Program-made: the position numbers and the translations under genes | Shown: positions 17,162 to 25,077 of the stretch, one piece after another | How the letters are laid out: each line of letters starts with the position of its first letter | Numbering within the stretch: position 1 is the first letter of the stretch | Assembly: GCF_018618415.1 (NCBI RefSeq) | Contig: NZ_JACSMA010000005.1 | Span: forward strand, 37,046-101,045 | Direction: 5' to 3' | DNA length: 64,000 bases | From: Exiguobacterium sp. s146 | GTDB lineage: Bacteria > Bacillota > Bacilli > Exiguobacteriales > Exiguobacteriaceae | The notes under the pieces: generated by a model | Database searches by the model: none | What the model was told of the DNA's origin: nothing | What the model saw: the letters and a program-made list of their open reading frames with translations, nothing else

Positions 17162-17830
17162 TCAGACGACAGAGCGCCTCATGTTCTCGATGACATCGAA
17201 CGTTCGTAGGAAACGAGAGGACAGGGAGGCATGTGCGAACCTGGGCGCAGGTCTCCCGCCCCGGGCAGCGGTCCTCTCGACGACGGTCTCGATGTCGAGC
17301 AGATTCGGGTGGATCGAAGAGATGACGGCCTCGGTATATCGGACGAACGGCATCCGGACACCCATGTGTCGAGGACTCGGATAATTGATGTCCTCCTGTA
17401 GAATCAACCAGTAGAGGAGCATCCTGGTCTGGTGGTCATCCAAGCTGTTTCCCGCGAGTTCGAACGGGGACGGAAGGTTTTCTGTCCCCGCTAGGCCGTT
17501 GGTAGCCAAGTCCTCTAGAAAGCAGAGCATCGACTCGGCCCCGTCGTGTCCCGAAATCTCGCAATACTTATGAATCGCACGGACCACGTGTGTATGCGAG
17601 GGAGCAAAATCGTTCAAATAGAGACAATAATCCCCGATTTTGCCACCGCGTAACGCTCCAGGATATCGCAATTGTAGGCCCGGGACATGTTCCTCTAAGA
17701 GGTGGATGTTCCCATGGACCACTTGGACCGGCATCTTCGTATAAAGATTTTTCATGAATAGAATGTCATCTGCGAACGGCATGGACGAATCCTCCTGAAT
17801 AATTTTTGAGAGTTGAATAGAAATGCTCAT
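17162..17830 (-). CDS. Hypothetical protein coupled to the HNH endonuclease gene
   Basis: About 222 residues from ATG 17830, which overlaps the stop of the upstream HNH gene (ATGA). A longer frame to 17935 only shadows that gene. Segments seen are GKIGDYCLYLNDFAPSHTHV, RAIHKYCEISGHDGAESMLC and LDDHQTRMLLYWLILQEDIN. I do not recognise the family. Tight coupling to a modification-dependent endonuclease suggests a partner or regulatory subunit. The C-terminal third is rich in arginine. Confidence 0.65.
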   Translation of the reverse strand: MSISIQLSKIIQEDSSMPFADDILFMKNLYTKMPVQVVHGNIHLLEEHVPGLQLRYPGALRGGKIGDYCLYLNDFAPSHTHVVRAIHKYCEISGHDGAESMLCFLEDLATNGLAGTENLPSPFELAGNSLDDHQTRMLLYWLILQEDINYPSPRHMGVRMPFVRYTEAVISSIHPNLLDIETVVERTAARGGRPAPRFAHASLSSRFLRTFDVIENMRRSVV

Positions 17831-18951
17831 CTTGAAGAAGTTTTGAAGGTGTTCGCCCGATGGAGGCGCATATATGCCTTGTTTCTCGGTATATGTGAGA
17901 GGTGCATCGTCTCGTCTATCGACAACCTCTGCCATTCCTGGCGAGGAAACATCTCCGAAATCAGAATCCTCCCATCGTCCTCGAAAGTGATGAATCCTTT
18001 GTCGAACAATGCGTCATGGGTGACGCAGAGAAGGAGCCCATTGTCGGGGTCTTGCCGTTGGTGTTCGTTGGCGACCGACCATGGGATGATATGACTCGCG
18101 ACCAAGAGGGGCTCGACCGCCATACCACACAGATCACAGCAGTCGCTTCTTTTCAGGAGTTCCCGTCTGAATCTCCCCTGTGTTTTTCGGAAAGATGCCA
18201 TGCGATAACCGATGCTCTCCATCTTCACCTTTTTCTTGTTGCGGCTGAGGCTTTGCACCTGAGGTGGTTCGACATGTGGATCAAATGTTCTTTCGGCCAG
18301 GAAGCGGAGCCACTCCACAGGTGCATTTTCAGAATCAATCTTCCCATGCTTCAAGTCGAGCAACCACTCCCTGGTGACGGTCGTCCTCAAAACGGTGAAT
18401 CGTCCGACCAGGTTCTCAAAATCCTTCCCTGTCCGATTTTCATTGAACCTCTCTAGTGTCAAAGCCTCTGAAGCGTCAAGTCCTTCGACGTAAGGTACGG
18501 CCAAGCCGATGTACTTGACGCTTCCGTCAGGCAGTTTCTCAAAGTAAAAGAATGGCACGATATGTGCACCAAATTCCTCGTATGACCTTCTGAAATATTT
18601 GATGAACGCCTTGTTTCCCGCCTGTTTCGTGGAGAGATGGTCTCTGCCATGTTTTTGATTGTCCCCGTGATAAGTCAAAATACCGCTAGCTGTATCATAG
18701 ACGTTTGGCCAATTCAGCTGTGCGCCACTGTTCACGAGTACAATGAACGCCTCTTCCTCAGATGACCCGTTGTTAGCATGTAACATGGTACGGCGAATCC
18801 CACCCATGTTACCGATACCCCTGTACCCCTCGAATTTGAAAATCCTCTGAATCGGTTCGTCTCTCGTATAATTTCCTGTGTCACCAGAAAGGTACACTCG
18901 ATTTGGAACAAGGTTTGATATAGGCAAATCTTTAAAACTGACTGTGTCCAT
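17827..18951 (-). CDS. AspBHI-like SRA plus HNH endonuclease
   Basis: About 374 residues from ATG 18951, chosen because GGGAGGAG lies just upstream; a longer start at 18975 is less well placed. Residues about 10-150 resemble the N-terminal SRA-like domain of AspBHI-type modification-dependent enzymes (NRVYLSGDTGNYTRDEPIQ, GNMGGIRRT, ILTYHGDNQKHGRDHL). Residues about 265-330 are an HNH nuclease (CDLCGMAVEPLLVASHIIPW, then DPDNGLLLCVTHDALFDKGF, with the zinc/HNH cysteines and histidines in place). It probably cuts DNA bearing modified cytosine, such as methylated or glucosylated phage DNA. It is followed by a coupled gene (17162-17830) and is divergent from the DinG-like gene. Confidence 0.82.
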   Translation of the reverse strand: MDTVSFKDLPISNLVPNRVYLSGDTGNYTRDEPIQRIFKFEGYRGIGNMGGIRRTMLHANNGSSEEEAFIVLVNSGAQLNWPNVYDTASGILTYHGDNQKHGRDHLSTKQAGNKAFIKYFRRSYEEFGAHIVPFFYFEKLPDGSVKYIGLAVPYVEGLDASEALTLERFNENRTGKDFENLVGRFTVLRTTVTREWLLDLKHGKIDSENAPVEWLRFLAERTFDPHVEPPQVQSLSRNKKKVKMESIGYRMASFRKTQGRFRRELLKRSDCCDLCGMAVEPLLVASHIIPWSVANEHQRQDPDNGLLLCVTHDALFDKGFITFEDDGRILISEMFPRQEWQRLSIDETMHLSHIPRNKAYMRLHRANTFKTSSR

Positions 18952-19203
18952 AATGACTCCTCCCATAAAATTCATTTATCCACCTTCTCAGCATATTGTA
19001 AGAAGTCTCGATACAAAGATGAAAGTTTCTCTTATTCATTATAGGTCGTTTCCTATCCTTAAGGATGTCATATTTTTAGCTGGGTATTAAAGAATCGCTA
19101 TTCATCAATGTCTATAGAGTGTAGGATACATGATGAATATACATCTTCTTCCTGATAATGGTTGATCAAGAGTGGGGGACAGTGATAAAATAAACGAGAA
19201 CAT

Positions 19204-21174
19204 ATGTTTCAAGGAGTGATTATTATCAAATTTATCAATCAAGTATTCAATGGCATCGATTCGATGACGGAACATGGATTGACCCCACGCGAGGGACAAG
19301 AGAACCTTATGTTGGACATCGCCCAGGCGATGGAAGAGAACCAGGTGCTCATCGCGGAGGCGGGGGTCGGGATCGGTAAATCCTTCGCCTATCTCATGCC
19401 GGGACTGATTCGAAGTTGGCAGACCGGGAAGCCCCTCATCGTCTCTTCGTCCTCTATACAACTGACCGAGCAACTCGTCTCGGACGTAGAGAAGGTAGGT
19501 CAAATCCTTTCGAAGCCATTTACCTACACGGTAGGGAAGGGGCGCACCAACTATTCTTGCTTCAAGAGATATGAGTCCGGTTCGAGTCGTTTCAAGAAAG
19601 ACTTTTCAAGTATCGGGGCGTTGCAAGAGGCCTGGGGCGGGGAAGAATTGACTCCTTCTGAGAAGAGGGGCCTACAGGTGGAGTCCTGCCTGTTCAACCG
19701 ATGTGAGCTCAGACATGCATGTGAATTCTACACCATGAGACAACGCCTCGCGGGACGAGGAGGGTCCTCGGTAGATTGTCTCATCGTGAACCATAACCTG
19801 CTCGTCGAAGACCTGAGGCAGAAGCTCTCCGGTCGCAAAGGACTCATCGAGGAAGGGCACGCCACCGTCATAGACGAGGCTCATAAGTTCGAGGACGTCG
19901 TGAGGGACGCGCTGAATACGAAATTGAGCCATCATGACGTCAAAAAGCTGAGACGACTTGTCGAAGATGTCCGGTTGAAGCGATTTGACATCGTGTCACT
20001 CGAACGAGACCTGCTCGACCTGTTCGATACATTCTATACCTACCTTTCCTCGAAGTACGGCAGGGAGGCAGAATATGTGCTCGATAACCGGCTCGATATC
20101 GCGGATGTCGTGCACGGTACACGGGAAATGATGAATAAGGTTCTTATTAATCTAGGTGCACTCCTGGAGGCGCTGACTTATCACGATTATGACGATTCGA
20201 GAGAGGACCTGTATGAGGAGACGGTCACGCTCGCCGAGACATTCCATACATATTTGGATTCGTTGTTGACGGAACGGTCAGTGTACTGGGCGGTCTATGA
20301 GCGAGAATTCAGTCGGAGAGGCTTGTTCCTCTGCAGCGCTCCGAAAAACATCGATAAGTTCATACAGAAATTGTTGTTCGGACGAGGGAACTCGGTGATT
20401 TTGACATCTGCCACGCTTGGTACGGGAGACAAGACGACGGATTTGAAAAAATATTATGGGTATCAAAGGAGGACGCTAGGTCTGCCGGTGCGCACCGAAT
20501 ACAGTGATCCACAACCCTCCCCATATGACTATAAGAGCAATACACGTCTTTATGTGCCAAGGGAGGAAATCGACGTGAGAACGGATGAGTCAATCGAGTC
20601 GATCGCCTCAGAAATCAAACGGCTGGCCGATGTGTTCGAAGGCAAGACTTTGGTGTTGTTCACCTCGAAACGCCAACTCGACCAGGTCGACCTGTTGCTA
20701 CAGGATAAGAGCCAAGACGCGGCGTGGACTTTGATGAGACAAGACGGAACAAAGTCTGTCCGAACGCTCCAAAAAGAGTTCACGGACGGGGGCGGCAAGG
20801 TCCTCTTCGCGACGGGATCCTTCTGGGAGGGCGTTAATATCAAAGGGAATGCGCTCTCCTGTCTCATTGTCGTTAGATTGCCATATCCGGTACCTGACCC
20901 TGTGATTCAACATAAGACCACTTTGATACCTGGGACTGTCGAAGATGAGATGATGATTAAACTGAAGCAAGGAACCGGTCGGCTCATCCGATCAGAGGAA
21001 GACATGGGTGTGGTCGCAATATTGGACAGCAGGATCATCCGACGGCCTGAAATCCTAAGCTCCTTGGCGTTCGGTCCGATGCTTCGCGACCTTCAGGACG
21101 TAGAAGCATTCGTTGAAGGTGAGATGAATCATTATCTTGATTCAAAAAAAATCACCACCATGGTCGAATACTGA
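19204..21174 (+). CDS. DinG/XPD-like Fe-S helicase
   Basis: A 656-residue superfamily 2 helicase of the DinG/XPD group. It shows Walker A AEAGVGIGKSF (about 51-61), four cysteines in the usual Fe-S positions (YSC about 118, ESC about 161, RC about 166, AC about 172), DEAH (about 222-227), and C-terminal motifs GSFWEGVN and QGTGRLIRSEED. It differs from chromosomal DinG by lacking an exonuclease domain. The start is unclear: ATG 19204 has a weak ribosome binding site, the strong AAGGAG at 19211-19216 is followed only by ATT/ATC codons, and ATG 19264 gives a canonical N-terminus without a site. It heads a run with a membrane protein and AddA/AddB-like genes. Confidence 0.85.
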   Translation: MFQGVIIIKFINQVFNGIDSMTEHGLTPREGQENLMLDIAQAMEENQVLIAEAGVGIGKSFAYLMPGLIRSWQTGKPLIVSSSSIQLTEQLVSDVEKVGQILSKPFTYTVGKGRTNYSCFKRYESGSSRFKKDFSSIGALQEAWGGEELTPSEKRGLQVESCLFNRCELRHACEFYTMRQRLAGRGGSSVDCLIVNHNLLVEDLRQKLSGRKGLIEEGHATVIDEAHKFEDVVRDALNTKLSHHDVKKLRRLVEDVRLKRFDIVSLERDLLDLFDTFYTYLSSKYGREAEYVLDNRLDIADVVHGTREMMNKVLINLGALLEALTYHDYDDSREDLYEETVTLAETFHTYLDSLLTERSVYWAVYEREFSRRGLFLCSAPKNIDKFIQKLLFGRGNSVILTSATLGTGDKTTDLKKYYGYQRRTLGLPVRTEYSDPQPSPYDYKSNTRLYVPREEIDVRTDESIESIASEIKRLADVFEGKTLVLFTSKRQLDQVDLLLQDKSQDAAWTLMRQDGTKSVRTLQKEFTDGGGKVLFATGSFWEGVNIKGNALSCLIVVRLPYPVPDPVIQHKTTLIPGTVEDEMMIKLKQGTGRLIRSEEDMGVVAILDSRIIRRPEILSSLAFGPMLRDLQDVEAFVEGEMNHYLDSKKITTMVEY

Positions 21175-21216
21175 TGTTCAGGGTCGAGGTACCTACAGTA
21201 GGATGGAGGATGAGAG

Positions 21217-21903
21217 ATGGTTCAAAAACTGATTGATTACTATCTAAAACGTTTGGAGCTTGAGCAAAAAGAGGAAGGGGGTATCTTTAAGAGGATACCC
21301 TCGATGCGAATGTTCGTCCTCTCGATTCTATTGAACCTCTCGGTCCTGGCATTCCCTGCCATCGTTCCTCGAATGGTAGAGAGCATGATAGCTCTCAGTC
21401 TGTGGTGCATCGCAATCGTGATGACATCTTACATGATGAGATACTACAATGACATGTCTGATAGAAAACTCAAACAGGCGAGAGTCGAGCGATTCAAGCG
21501 GATGAAGGGTGTTGTGAGCGGTGTCCTCGAACACGACTATCACATCCATCGATCGATCCATATCAGGGAGTTGGCAGATTTAGTCGCAAAGCGTGTTGCC
21601 CCACATGAGAATAGGTATTCATTGGACGCGGTGTACCTGACCGTGTTCATATCATCATCGATTTCTATCTTGAACTCCACTGCAGAGCTGCAAGCGACCC
21701 TCAAGTTCTTGTTTGTCTTCAGCACATTGATTCTGTTTGTCTTCGTGCGGTATCTGGTCTCTTTTTTTGAGATCGTCTCGAACAAGAGATTTAGTCAACT
21801 CGGTGTGTTGCATGAAATCATGGAGGAACTATATGTGGAGAGATTGATTGAGGAGTCCCGGGTCGAGGACCAAGCTTCTCGACGAAGGGGACCGGGGGAA
21901 TGA
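21217..21903 (+). CDS. Membrane protein with four predicted segments
   Basis: A 228-residue protein; ATG 21217 follows GGAGGATGAG. Hydrophobic segments lie at about 29-49 and 52-72, then about 143-162 and 166-186, with a charged loop between them containing an arginine/lysine-rich stretch (DRKLKQARVERFKRMK). It matches no family I know. It sits between a DinG-like helicase and an AddA-like helicase in the same orientation, so it may anchor the complex or act as an effector at the membrane. Confidence 0.7.
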   Translation: MVQKLIDYYLKRLELEQKEEGGIFKRIPSMRMFVLSILLNLSVLAFPAIVPRMVESMIALSLWCIAIVMTSYMMRYYNDMSDRKLKQARVERFKRMKGVVSGVLEHDYHIHRSIHIRELADLVAKRVAPHENRYSLDAVYLTVFISSSISILNSTAELQATLKFLFVFSTLILFVFVRYLVSFFEIVSNKRFSQLGVLHEIMEELYVERLIEESRVEDQASRRRGPGE

Positions 21904-22059
21904 CGTGACTGAACCGGTGACATTGGAGGAGGGCATGGGTGTGACCATACCCTCCTATATTATGTGCGTTATTTTGGAAGGATGGCGAGTCTCGATGTCG
22001 AAAGGTATCGATGAGCCATATATCATTTGACGATATCAAATAATAGGGAGGTGCTCGGT

Positions 22060-25000
22060 ATGATAGATATGAAAGAAGTCTTGAATTACATCGAGGGCTC
22101 CACAGAGATAGAACATATGTTGACGACCGATTATGTTCGATACAGACATCCCTACGTGCAGCAGGGGACGAAGAATCGTAGCGCGCCCCTTTTCACCACG
22201 GTACTATATGAGATGATTCTGGAGAAGCGGAGTCTACCTCGCTGTACGGAGTTCGAGGAAAAGTTCGTCGGCGATTACTTTCCCGGATCGAACCGTGAAT
22301 CGGCAAAGAGTCAGGCCAATCTCGCCTACAAGGCGCTATTGACAGACATACACTTCTATTTCATTTTGCAGGAGACGGGAATCTTCGACTCGGTCGAGAT
22401 GAGCCTTACCCATGACGTGTTCATGAAAAGTGACATCTTGCTGGGGTCCGGAGATTTCTCCATGGGTCTTCAACTATTCTCGGGTGACGCCGCATATGAA
22501 AGGACCAAGAGACTGTCATTAAAACGAATCGAATCCTTCACCTCCTACCCGATACATCTCTTTCGTTTGAAGTCGAGGAAGAACTGGAAGGATGCTGAAG
22601 GAAAAGCGTTGTCGCTATACGAAGAGGAGGACGCCTATGAAATCTTTGGAATCATGCAAGGGCATGAGGCAGGGATAGAAATGGACCTCGTCCCCGAGAA
22701 GGGGGTGGACCGGTACGCCCTTCATGAAGAAGAACACGCTATAAAAGAGACCGACAGAACGAATGCACCGCGTCACTCAATCGTCTTCGGAGGAGACGTA
22801 TCACCCTCGGTCATCGACTCGATGAGGATACGAGGAATCAAGGTCTATCACATCCCTGTGAACATCTCGGGCATCACCCCGTTCACTATCAATGATGGTG
22901 TTGGCCACCAAAGATATGCGAGCTATCTCAAGGAGCACGGTCATCTGGCGAACCGGTTCAACTACGACCAATATGTGGTGGAACACGCGGACATCGACGA
23001 GAGCATCACCATCAATGCGGGTGCGGGGAGCGGGAAGACGACGACACTCATCGCGAGAATCTTGTTTCTTCTAAATACCGGTGCAATCAAACACCTGGGA
23101 GAGGTTGCCATGATCACCTTCACGAACGAGGCGGTCAACAATATGGAGGCGGCACTTGCCAAAGAACTCGTCCGACTGACAAGGCAGACCGGTGACACAA
23201 GGTTCTTGAAATACTTGAACGAGTTGCGCAGGATGGACATCTTGACGATTCCCTCATTCGCGAAAAATATCTTGAACCAATATGGACAGCATATCGGTCT
23301 GGGCTCGAACGTGAGAATCAGTGGAATGACCATGGAGAGGAGGATGCTCATCGATGAGGTGATAGACGAGAAGTTCCGTGGTACCAATATCCAAGATGTC
23401 TTCTCGGGACTGTGGTATTATCGCGTCCGTGAGTTTGTCGAGAAGCTATGGGACAAATTTGAACAGAAAGGTCTCATTCATGAGGAACTTGAAAGGATGG
23501 ACTCACCTAAAAATGAGCTCATCAGTTCGTTCGTCGCCACTGTCATCGATTCCGATAAGAGGCTCGACGAGCTCAAGAAGGTTTCAGATATCCTCGGGGT
23601 TTCTGATTTGACCCGGTACCTAAAGCGACTCGTTGCAGTCGACGCACCTCTCTTTGAGATGTCAGAACGATACAAGTATCTTCTTGTCGACGAGTTCCAA
23701 GACACAGACATCTCTCAAATATCGTTCATCGCGAATCTTGTCGCTTCGACGGATATTCGACTCATTGTGGTGGGGGATGTCAAACAAGGGATCTATAGAT
23801 TCCGTGGGGCGGACTCTTCAGCCTTCACTGTCCTGCAATCCACTCTGGCGAACAAAGGGGCGCGACCACAGACGAGATATCAACTCGACGAGAACTTCCG
23901 TTCATCGAAGCGGCTCGTAGAGATGATGGAAAATCATTTTGTCGCATGGCGCTCTTGTGGACTGTTGCCGGGGGACGATGGGGCGATGTTTTCGCGGAAG
24001 ATGGTTGAGGATCGAGGGGATGCGTTCTTCACATTGAAAGATGGAAGTGTCGACATGGATGAAATCAAGTCGCGATATGACGAGCTCCCTGAGAATTCGG
24101 TGCTGGCGATACTCGTACGCGAGAACTCCCAGGCCGAAGAAATCGGGAAGAAGTTGAGGCAAGACGGCAGGATAAAGAATTATGAGGTGAGGATGGATGG
24201 GACGCTCTTCCTTTCAGAAGCCGCCAAAGACCTACTGATTCTGTTGGGGTCTTGGATTTTTCCTAAGGACAAGAAGTTGATTTTCTCGCTCGATGGGACC
24301 GCCTTCTCGTTTCCGTCCGATCCGGTCAGGGTTAGAAGAGTAGGGGTGGAGGATGGGCAGGAGAGAATCGTGGCAGAAGAACATGTTGTCTATTTGGACA
24401 ACATATGGTCTGAGGCACAGGTGAAAATGAAGCACCACCCCCTCCTGCCCGTCATCGACCATTTCCTCGAGAACTCCCGGCACTTGGAAAACTTACGTGG
24501 TGCGGGTGTTCCAGAGGCCGAGGTGAAGAAGTACGAGCTGAACATACAAAAAATCTTGTTGCTGGCCCACGAGAAGTTCGCAGACGAACCCTTGGACATC
24601 TTGAAACTCTACAACTGGCTGGATATCCAAGTCTCCACCAATCGGGAGGACGACGAGGCTGATATCGAGGACTGGAGTTTCGAAGGGAACATCGTAAGGG
24701 TGCTGACGGTACACCGTTCGAAAGGACTACAGTTCGACACGGTCATGATTCCCTACACCTCGAAAAACATGGTGAAAGGGAGCCACGGTGACGGGAGTGA
24801 TATCATCGTCTTTGCCGACGAGACGGGTGACATCGAGTATAGTTGGCGATTCGTCGACCAGGCTGCAAAAATAGACTTTATGACGGAGAACTATTTTTTG
24901 CTCAAGAAAGAGGAGGACGAGGAACAAATCAAAGAGGAATGCAGACTGCTCTATGTGGCCATGACGAGAGCGATATCCAGAATATTTGTCTATGAATACG

Positions 25001-25077
25001 ACAAGGCGAAGGAAAATGACCCCCCACGTACCTGGGGAGACCTTTTACGGATGGGAGGACGCGAAGATGGGCTATAA
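22060..25077 (+). CDS. UvrD/AddA-like superfamily 1 helicase
   Basis: About 1005 residues from ATG 22060, which follows GGGAGGT; a TTG at 22027 would add 11 residues without a ribosome binding site. The N-terminal 310 residues are not helicase-like. Then come Walker A NAGAGSGKTTTLIAR (about 322-336), motif II LLVDEFQDTD, motif III GDVKQGIYRFRGAD, motif V VLTVHRSKGLQFD and motif VI LLYVAMTRAISR, in the order of UvrD/PcrA/AddA enzymes. No nuclease domain follows; that function is probably supplied by the overlapping next gene (11-base overlap). The pair resembles a diverged AddAB, here in an accessory, probably defensive, setting. Confidence 0.88.
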   Translation: MIDMKEVLNYIEGSTEIEHMLTTDYVRYRHPYVQQGTKNRSAPLFTTVLYEMILEKRSLPRCTEFEEKFVGDYFPGSNRESAKSQANLAYKALLTDIHFYFILQETGIFDSVEMSLTHDVFMKSDILLGSGDFSMGLQLFSGDAAYERTKRLSLKRIESFTSYPIHLFRLKSRKNWKDAEGKALSLYEEEDAYEIFGIMQGHEAGIEMDLVPEKGVDRYALHEEEHAIKETDRTNAPRHSIVFGGDVSPSVIDSMRIRGIKVYHIPVNISGITPFTINDGVGHQRYASYLKEHGHLANRFNYDQYVVEHADIDESITINAGAGSGKTTTLIARILFLLNTGAIKHLGEVAMITFTNEAVNNMEAALAKELVRLTRQTGDTRFLKYLNELRRMDILTIPSFAKNILNQYGQHIGLGSNVRISGMTMERRMLIDEVIDEKFRGTNIQDVFSGLWYYRVREFVEKLWDKFEQKGLIHEELERMDSPKNELISSFVATVIDSDKRLDELKKVSDILGVSDLTRYLKRLVAVDAPLFEMSERYKYLLVDEFQDTDISQISFIANLVASTDIRLIVVGDVKQGIYRFRGADSSAFTVLQSTLANKGARPQTRYQLDENFRSSKRLVEMMENHFVAWRSCGLLPGDDGAMFSRKMVEDRGDAFFTLKDGSVDMDEIKSRYDELPENSVLAILVRENSQAEEIGKKLRQDGRIKNYEVRMDGTLFLSEAAKDLLILLGSWIFPKDKKLIFSLDGTAFSFPSDPVRVRRVGVEDGQERIVAEEHVVYLDNIWSEAQVKMKHHPLLPVIDHFLENSRHLENLRGAGVPEAEVKKYELNIQKILLLAHEKFADEPLDILKLYNWLDIQVSTNREDDEADIEDWSFEGNIVRVLTVHRSKGLQFDTVMIPYTSKNMVKGSHGDGSDIIVFADETGDIEYSWRFVDQAAKIDFMTENYFLLKKEEDEEQIKEECRLLYVAMTRAISRIFVYEYDKAKENDPPRTWGDLLRMGGREDGL

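Noticed and set aside
19204..21174. Call as chromosomal DinG
   Set aside because: No exonuclease domain and a setting among defence genes; only the helicase family assignment is supported.
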